This document shows, in pieces, positions 32,956 through 37,126 of a DNA stretch of 37,126 nucleotides. The position numbers were made by a program, and so were the translations under genes. The notes under the pieces are model-generated. The model saw nothing but the letters and a program-made list of their open reading frames with translations. It ran no database searches and was not told the DNA's origin. This stretch comes from Acidobacteriota bacterium (lineage in GTDB: Bacteria; Acidobacteriota; Terriglobia; Acidiferrales; UBA7541): assembly GCA_003166795.1 (NCBI GenBank), contig PMUS01000024.1:143-37268 (forward strand), read 5' to 3'. Every line of letters begins with the position of its first letter. The stretch's first letter is position 1.

Positions 32956-35631
32956 TTATTGCACTTGGATACGGAAAATGTTGCGATGTGAGGAGAGGCG
33001 GAGGAACGCGTAGACGGAAGGATCCGGACTCGGGAAAACTCTGTCTCCCAAGGTGAGACGTCTTCCGAGAGCCGCTGCGGCGGCATCTATTGACGGGAAC
33101 CCGGAAGCCGGCAGTCTTGCCATCCATCCGGGCTGAAGCGGAATCACGTACGTCGTGTTGGGCAATTCGATGCCGTGACGGGTGGCGTTTTCGTGGAGGT
33201 AGAGCAGCTTCCCGTCGCTCGACCACTTTACCGGCGGAGGAGTCACCCCCCGGTCTTCTCCCCCGGCCGATGCGCAGTGGTCGCAGATCACTTTGCGAGT
33301 CGCGCCATCGCTCGAATACAGGACGACCGCACTCTGTTCCCAAACCGCGAGCCACTTCCCATCCGGCGAAACGCTGTAGAGAAATACGACTTGATTCGGC
33401 ACGACGCGCCGCAGCCCGCTGCCGTCCGTATTGACGTGATAGAGGAAGGGTACTGCGATCGTTTCTCCGCCGACGAAGTACACATCGTTTTGGACGCCGA
33501 AGAACGCACGCACGCAGTCGAGCGAAGTCAACTTGCGCGGCGGCGAGCTGCCGTCGAGCGGCGCAATCCAGACTGGTGAATGTCCCGCATCGTCTAGGGC
33601 GATGAAGACGACGCTCTTGCCGTCCGGCGCGAGGCTGTAATGCTCCATTAGGAATTCAGGTAAGAGGCGCTCGCGAGCGCCGGTCTCGAGTTCGACAGAC
33701 CAGAGTTCTCCGCTGACGAAGCCCCGGCTTGCGCGAGAACGCTGAAGGTAATACAAGCGCTTGCCGTCAGGAGAAAACGAGGGCAGGAACGCATACCCTT
33801 GCGAAGTAATCTGGCGATCTCCGAGCGAGTTGTGAATCCAGATCGTGCTCTGCTTCTCACCGATCGAAGTGACGAAAGAACGGCCGTCGGGCGCGAAGGA
33901 AATCCCCTGTTCCTCGGTCGCGCCGAAGGTGACCTGCTCGGGCGAACCGTCGGGGTAGCTTTGACGCCAGATGTGAAACCCCTCTCCGGTATCAGCAGAG
34001 AAGTACATCCATTTCCCGTCCGGTGACCAGGCAGCATCCGTGCACTGGGATGGCTGCGGGCCGACCTGTATTCCGGGCTCGCTGCCGTCGAAGGGTACCA
34101 GCCGGCATGGCAGCCAGCTGGTGATGTCCATTTCCACGGTCAACACGGAACGCCCATCCGGCGACGCATACGATCGATGCGCCATGCCGTTCGCATCTTT
34201 GGGGAGATATACCTGGCGCTGGTCCGCGCGACTCTCCGTGGCGGTGAAGATACCCATGTGGAGGCCTTCTCCCGTCCCAGCGGAAAACATGATTCGCGGA
34301 TGGCCTCCGGCAGCGGCTATCCAGCTCGGGGTGCCCACCGTGAGCCAGTGACTCGGACCTCCACCGAGGACCGGCACGGTCCAGGAGTCCGCTATGCCCA
34401 CCGTGTAGGCGATGCGCGAGCCGTCCGGAGAAAAGGCAAGCGGCCCCATTTTCGAGAGGCCGTCGTGGGTAAGCTGCACGGGCTCGCCGTCGGGAAGCAG
34501 TTTGACGTAGACCTCGCCGTGTCCCACGAACGTGGAGTCTCCTCGAATGAACGCCAACATGCGACCGTCCGGCGAAAGCGCCGGGGCGACGGCCGAATCG
34601 GCGAAGTTGGTGAGCTGGACGTATGCGGTGCTAGTAGGGCCCGAAGATTTCCGGGTGCGAAAAAACATCAGTGCCGCGCCTGCCAGCAACACGACGACGG
34701 TGAGTCCTACCGTCGTGGCGACCAGTTTCGATCGTCTCTCTCGATCAGACGAAGCCGGAGCTGCCACTGTGACGGAGCTGGAATCCGATAGCGCTTCGAG
34801 CGCAAAGGCCAAGTCGGAGGCCGATTGGAATCGCTGCTCCGGACTCTTTTCGAGACAGCGGTGGACAACCCTCTGCATGGCGGGTGGCGCCAGAGGCACG
34901 AGCTGCGAAACACCTGGAGGTTCTTCGTTCAGGATGGCGGTCATCGTTTCCGCGGAGGTCGTTTTCTGAAACGCGCGCTTTCCCGTGAGCATTTCGTAGA
35001 GAATCGCGCCGAAAGCAAAAATGTCCGCGCGATGATCGGCCGGTTTTCCCCTCACCTGCTCGGGTGACATGTAGCCGACGGTGCCCATCACCGTGCCCGG
35101 ATCGGTCAGATCGCTCAAAGTGGGGGCGTTGACTTCGACTTCGCCGCGCTGTGGCAAGAGCCTGGCCAGGCCGAAGTCGAGAATCTTCACTCGCCCGTCC
35201 TTGGTCACGAACACGTTTTCCGGCTTCAAATCGCGGTGCACGATCCCTTTTTCATGCGCCGCCGCCAGGCCGCGCGCGATTTGCGCTCCGTAATCAATCG
35301 CTTTGCGAATCGGCAGCGCCCCGCGCTGCAGGGGCTCCCGGAGCGTGCTGCCTTCGAGCAGCTCGGAAACCAGATAGGGGACGCCATCGTGCGTCCCCAA
35401 CTGGAAGACGACCAGGATATTGGGATGATTCAGCGCGGCAGCGGCGCGCGCTTCCTGTTCGAAGCGCCTCAGGCGGTCGGGATCGGCAGGGAGAAACGAG
35501 GGCAAGACTTTGATTGCGACATCGCGTCCAAGCTGCGTATCGCGGGCGCGGTATACTTCACCCATCCCACCCGCACCAATGGCGGCGGAGATTTCATAGG
35601 GACCGAGCCGCGAGCCGGTTATTAAGGTCAT
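32956..35631 (-). CDS. Membrane Ser/Thr protein kinase with TolB/WD40-like sensor propeller
   Basis: An 891-aa protein. The kinase domain (10-275) is complete: glycine loop GAGGMGEVY, Lys41 in VAIKVL, HRDLKPEN with Asp134, DFG at 152-154, and activation segment to GTVGYMSPEQVRGK. One membrane helix (303-324) links it to an extracytoplasmic beta-propeller (335-890) with repeated SPDGR and PDGKxLxY motifs of the TolB/PD40 type. This is the common acidobacterial PknB-like layout; it likely phosphorylates cytoplasmic targets in response to an envelope signal. The gene stands alone and is bracketed by inverted repeats. Confidence 0.95.
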   Translation of the reverse strand: MTLITGSRLGPYEISAAIGAGGMGEVYRARDTQLGRDVAIKVLPSFLPADPDRLRRFEQEARAAAALNHPNILVVFQLGTHDGVPYLVSELLEGSTLREPLQRGALPIRKAIDYGAQIARGLAAAHEKGIVHRDLKPENVFVTKDGRVKILDFGLARLLPQRGEVEVNAPTLSDLTDPGTVMGTVGYMSPEQVRGKPADHRADIFAFGAILYEMLTGKRAFQKTTSAETMTAILNEEPPGVSQLVPLAPPAMQRVVHRCLEKSPEQRFQSASDLAFALEALSDSSSVTVAAPASSDRERRSKLVATTVGLTVVVLLAGAALMFFRTRKSSGPTSTAYVQLTNFADSAVAPALSPDGRMLAFIRGDSTFVGHGEVYVKLLPDGEPVQLTHDGLSKMGPLAFSPDGSRIAYTVGIADSWTVPVLGGGPSHWLTVGTPSWIAAAGGHPRIMFSAGTGEGLHMGIFTATESRADQRQVYLPKDANGMAHRSYASPDGRSVLTVEMDITSWLPCRLVPFDGSEPGIQVGPQPSQCTDAAWSPDGKWMYFSADTGEGFHIWRQSYPDGSPEQVTFGATEEQGISFAPDGRSFVTSIGEKQSTIWIHNSLGDRQITSQGYAFLPSFSPDGKRLYYLQRSRASRGFVSGELWSVELETGARERLLPEFLMEHYSLAPDGKSVVFIALDDAGHSPVWIAPLDGSSPPRKLTSLDCVRAFFGVQNDVYFVGGETIAVPFLYHVNTDGSGLRRVVPNQVVFLYSVSPDGKWLAVWEQSAVVLYSSDGATRKVICDHCASAGGEDRGVTPPPVKWSSDGKLLYLHENATRHGIELPNTTYVIPLQPGWMARLPASGFPSIDAAAAALGRRLTLGDRVFPSPDPSVYAFLRLSSHRNIFRIQVQ

Positions 35632-35761
35632 ACCAAAGGCGAGGATTCTACATCAGAAGCCTTGGCAGTTCGTCAGGTTCGCTGCGGCCTTTAAACGCGG
35701 TAGCGAGTCAACGGAACCGCGTTGTCCCCGCGCTGAATCGGCCCTCGAGTTCGATTCAGTG

Positions 35762-35788
35762 CCTGATTAACGCTGTAATCGGACGAGT
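35762..35788 (+). repeat. Right arm of inverted repeat flanking the kinase gene
   Basis: CCTGATTA, 11 bases, GGACGAGT. Matches the left arm at 32896-32922 in inverted orientation. No flanking target duplication is evident. The rest of 35632-35846 shows no gene. Confidence 0.6.
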
Positions 35789-35846
35789 ACCCCCGCATCG
35801 AACTGACCATTTACCAAGCGCGGCAGCGAAGTAATTCGGCGAGAGC

Positions 35847-36230
35847 CTAGTGGATGCCCAGTTTTTCGATTGCGCGGAGTACGTCCGCAGTGGAAACATC
35901 GTAGAGCGCGTGTTCGTCTTCCTGCTCGAGCCGACCGCGAAGATATTCCGCGCCGATGTAGCTGGCTTCGCGGTCCGATAGATTGCGGCCGGCCCGCTCT
36001 CGGAACTTGACGAACCCGGGATGCGCCAAGCCAAGCACGACTCCCTTGCCATCAACGACGAATTTGCAATCCATCGTGTCGCTGTGGCGCGTGGCGATGC
36101 CGTTCCAGCAATGAGAGAAACGGCATTTATAGACGTAGTCGGTCACTTTCGATGGAACGTCAAACGCGCCGATGAACTCGCTCATCGCACCGACGTTGGG
36201 AATCCTCGTGGGGATAGCTGTTTTCGCCAT
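35847..36230 (-). CDS. Small protein of unknown function
   Basis: A 127-aa protein from ATG 36230, 8 bp after the aminotransferase stop, so it is probably cotranscribed. Upstream codons in the frame overlap the aminotransferase and are not real. It has a Cys/His-bearing segment (YKCRFSHCWNGIATRHSDTMDC), then FVVDGKGVVLGLAHPGFVKFR and a helical end with SYIGAEYLRGRLEQED. The Cys and His may bind a metal. I do not recognise it. Confidence 0.65.
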   Translation of the reverse strand: MAKTAIPTRIPNVGAMSEFIGAFDVPSKVTDYVYKCRFSHCWNGIATRHSDTMDCKFVVDGKGVVLGLAHPGFVKFRERAGRNLSDREASYIGAEYLRGRLEQEDEHALYDVSTADVLRAIEKLGIH

Positions 36231-36238
36231 GAGCTTGC

Positions 36239-37126
36239 CTACTTCCGCGCGCCCACTGCAACAGGCTGCGCGCTGTGTTGATAATTCTGGATGGCCGCGG
36301 CCACGCCCGCCCCGGCGGGAAGCCGGAATCCTTGATCGTGCAGGGTCTTTTCCAACGCCGCGAGGAAAAGAAGGATATTCGTTTCCTGGCAGGAATATCC
36401 CATCAGGCCAACGCGCCAAATTTTACCCTTGATTGGTCCGAGGCCTCCGGCGATCTCGATATTGAACTCGTCGAGCAACTGCCGGCGAACCTTCCCGTCC
36501 TCGATTCCAGCTGGAATGTTGATCGCCGTAACCGTTACCAGGCGATCGGCCGCGTTCGAAACAAACAGCTCCAGGCCCATCGCTTCGACTCCCGCGATCA
36601 GGGCTTGCTGGTTGCGAGCGTGGCGCTCCCAGCGCGCTTCAAGGCCTTCTTCGAGAACAGCCCGCAGCGCTTCGCGCATCGCGTAAATCAATGTGATCGG
36701 CGGAGTGTGGTGGTACAGGCGCTCCTTGCCCCAATAATTCATTGCAGAAGTCAGGTCAAAGTACCAGCTGCGCACCGGCTCTTTGCGCGCCTGCATCGCC
36801 TCTTCCACGCGCGTATTCACCGTGATCGGCGCCATGCCCGGCGGCGCGCTGATCGCTTTCTGCGAGCCGCTGAAGCAAATATCGATGCCCTGCTTGGCCA
36901 CATTCAGCGGAATTCCCGCCAAAGTCGCCACGGCGTCCACCACCAGCAGCGCGCCCAGTTCATCGGCCACTTTGCGGTAGTCTTCAATGCGCTGAACGAT
37001 GCCGGACGAAGTCTCGCCATGCGCCAAGCCGACAAATTTGATTTTCCTGCCCTTACCGGCGCGCAAGACATCCTGCGGATCGACCGTGCGGCCGTACGGG
37101 GCCTCGACGCGAATCACTTTCGCGGG
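36239..37126 (-). CDS. Class V aminotransferase, alanine/serine-glyoxylate type (5' end cut)
   Basis: The C-terminal 295 aa of a PLP enzyme; its N-terminus lies outside the window, since the frame runs PAKVIRVEAPYG to the last base. The cofactor Asp is in LLVVDAVATLAG, the Lys in CFSGSQKAISAPPGMAPI, and HGETSSG is upstream of them. RSWYFDLTSAMNYWG and YHHTPPITLIYAMREAL are typical of the AGXT/SPT family. It likely transfers amino groups between alanine or serine and glyoxylate; exact substrates are open. It is transcribed ahead of the small gene at 35847-36230. Confidence 0.9.
   Translation of the reverse strand, partial: PAKVIRVEAPYGRTVDPQDVLRAGKGRKIKFVGLAHGETSSGIVQRIEDYRKVADELGALLVVDAVATLAGIPLNVAKQGIDICFSGSQKAISAPPGMAPITVNTRVEEAMQARKEPVRSWYFDLTSAMNYWGKERLYHHTPPITLIYAMREALRAVLEEGLEARWERHARNQQALIAGVEAMGLELFVSNAADRLVTVTAINIPAGIEDGKVRRQLLDEFNIEIAGGLGPIKGKIWRVGLMGYSCQETNILLFLAALEKTLHDQGFRLPAGAGVAAAIQNYQHSAQPVAVGARK

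Overview
The window looks like a chromosomal segment of a GC-rich soil bacterium, most probably an Acidobacteriota member. This is inferred from content: several exported PQQ quinoproteins, a Ser/Thr kinase fused to a TolB/WD40-like propeller, a carboxypeptidase-regulatory-like envelope protein, TTG/GTG starts, and small proteins typical of that phylum. No marker gene here proves the taxonomy.

Layout. 1-650 (minus): a tRNA cluster Thr(UGU)-Tyr(GUA)-Thr(GGU)-Gly(5' end only), with a good sigma70-type promoter. In many bacteria this order precedes tuf, which would lie just outside the window. 724-4969: two proteins of unknown function, a maleylacetate reductase, and a carboxypeptidase-regulatory-like protein. 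5093-13016 (minus): a redox block of two transcription units, each with a perfect TTGACA -35 box. One encodes rhodanese/redoxin fusion, TlpA-like thioredoxin and a glucose-dehydrogenase-type quinoprotein. The other encodes an exported selenoprotein, a di-heme cytochrome c and an alcohol-dehydrogenase-type quinoprotein. 13190-14677: a divergent amidase. 14682-20738 (minus): a second cytochrome c/quinoprotein pair, a tandem-duplicated NTF2-like protein, a PQQ-associated beta-propeller and a small Cys-rich protein. 20947-30226: housekeeping and mixed genes (phosphoglycolate phosphatase, PilZ-like, DUF1015, STAS, zinc ribbon, MFS, M3 peptidase, Dtd, DinB, isoprenylcysteine-methyltransferase-like). 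30318-32210: a fourth quinoprotein. 32211-32955: a non-coding stretch with repeats. 32956-35631: the kinase, bracketed by 27-bp imperfect inverted repeats. 35847-37126: a small unknown protein and a class V aminotransferase cut by the window end.

Main discovery. What looks like two separate minus-strand genes (upstream part ending at 12645, downstream part from 12590) is one 602-codon gene, 13016 to 11211, interrupted only by an in-frame UGA at 12647-12645. Translated as selenocysteine it reads GVGD-U-GSC-TWWGSHD, the hallmark of UGSC-family selenoproteins. A hairpin just after the UGA has loop G and U at +23 and +24 counted from the U of UGA, the same positions as the critical loop bases of the E. 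coli fdhF SECIS as I recall them. The protein has a signal peptide and a large C-terminal domain, and shares a transcription unit with a cytochrome c and a quinoprotein. The working idea, which is inference, is an exported Sec-x-x-Cys redox enzyme tied to PQQ/cytochrome periplasmic oxidation. No sel genes are in the window.
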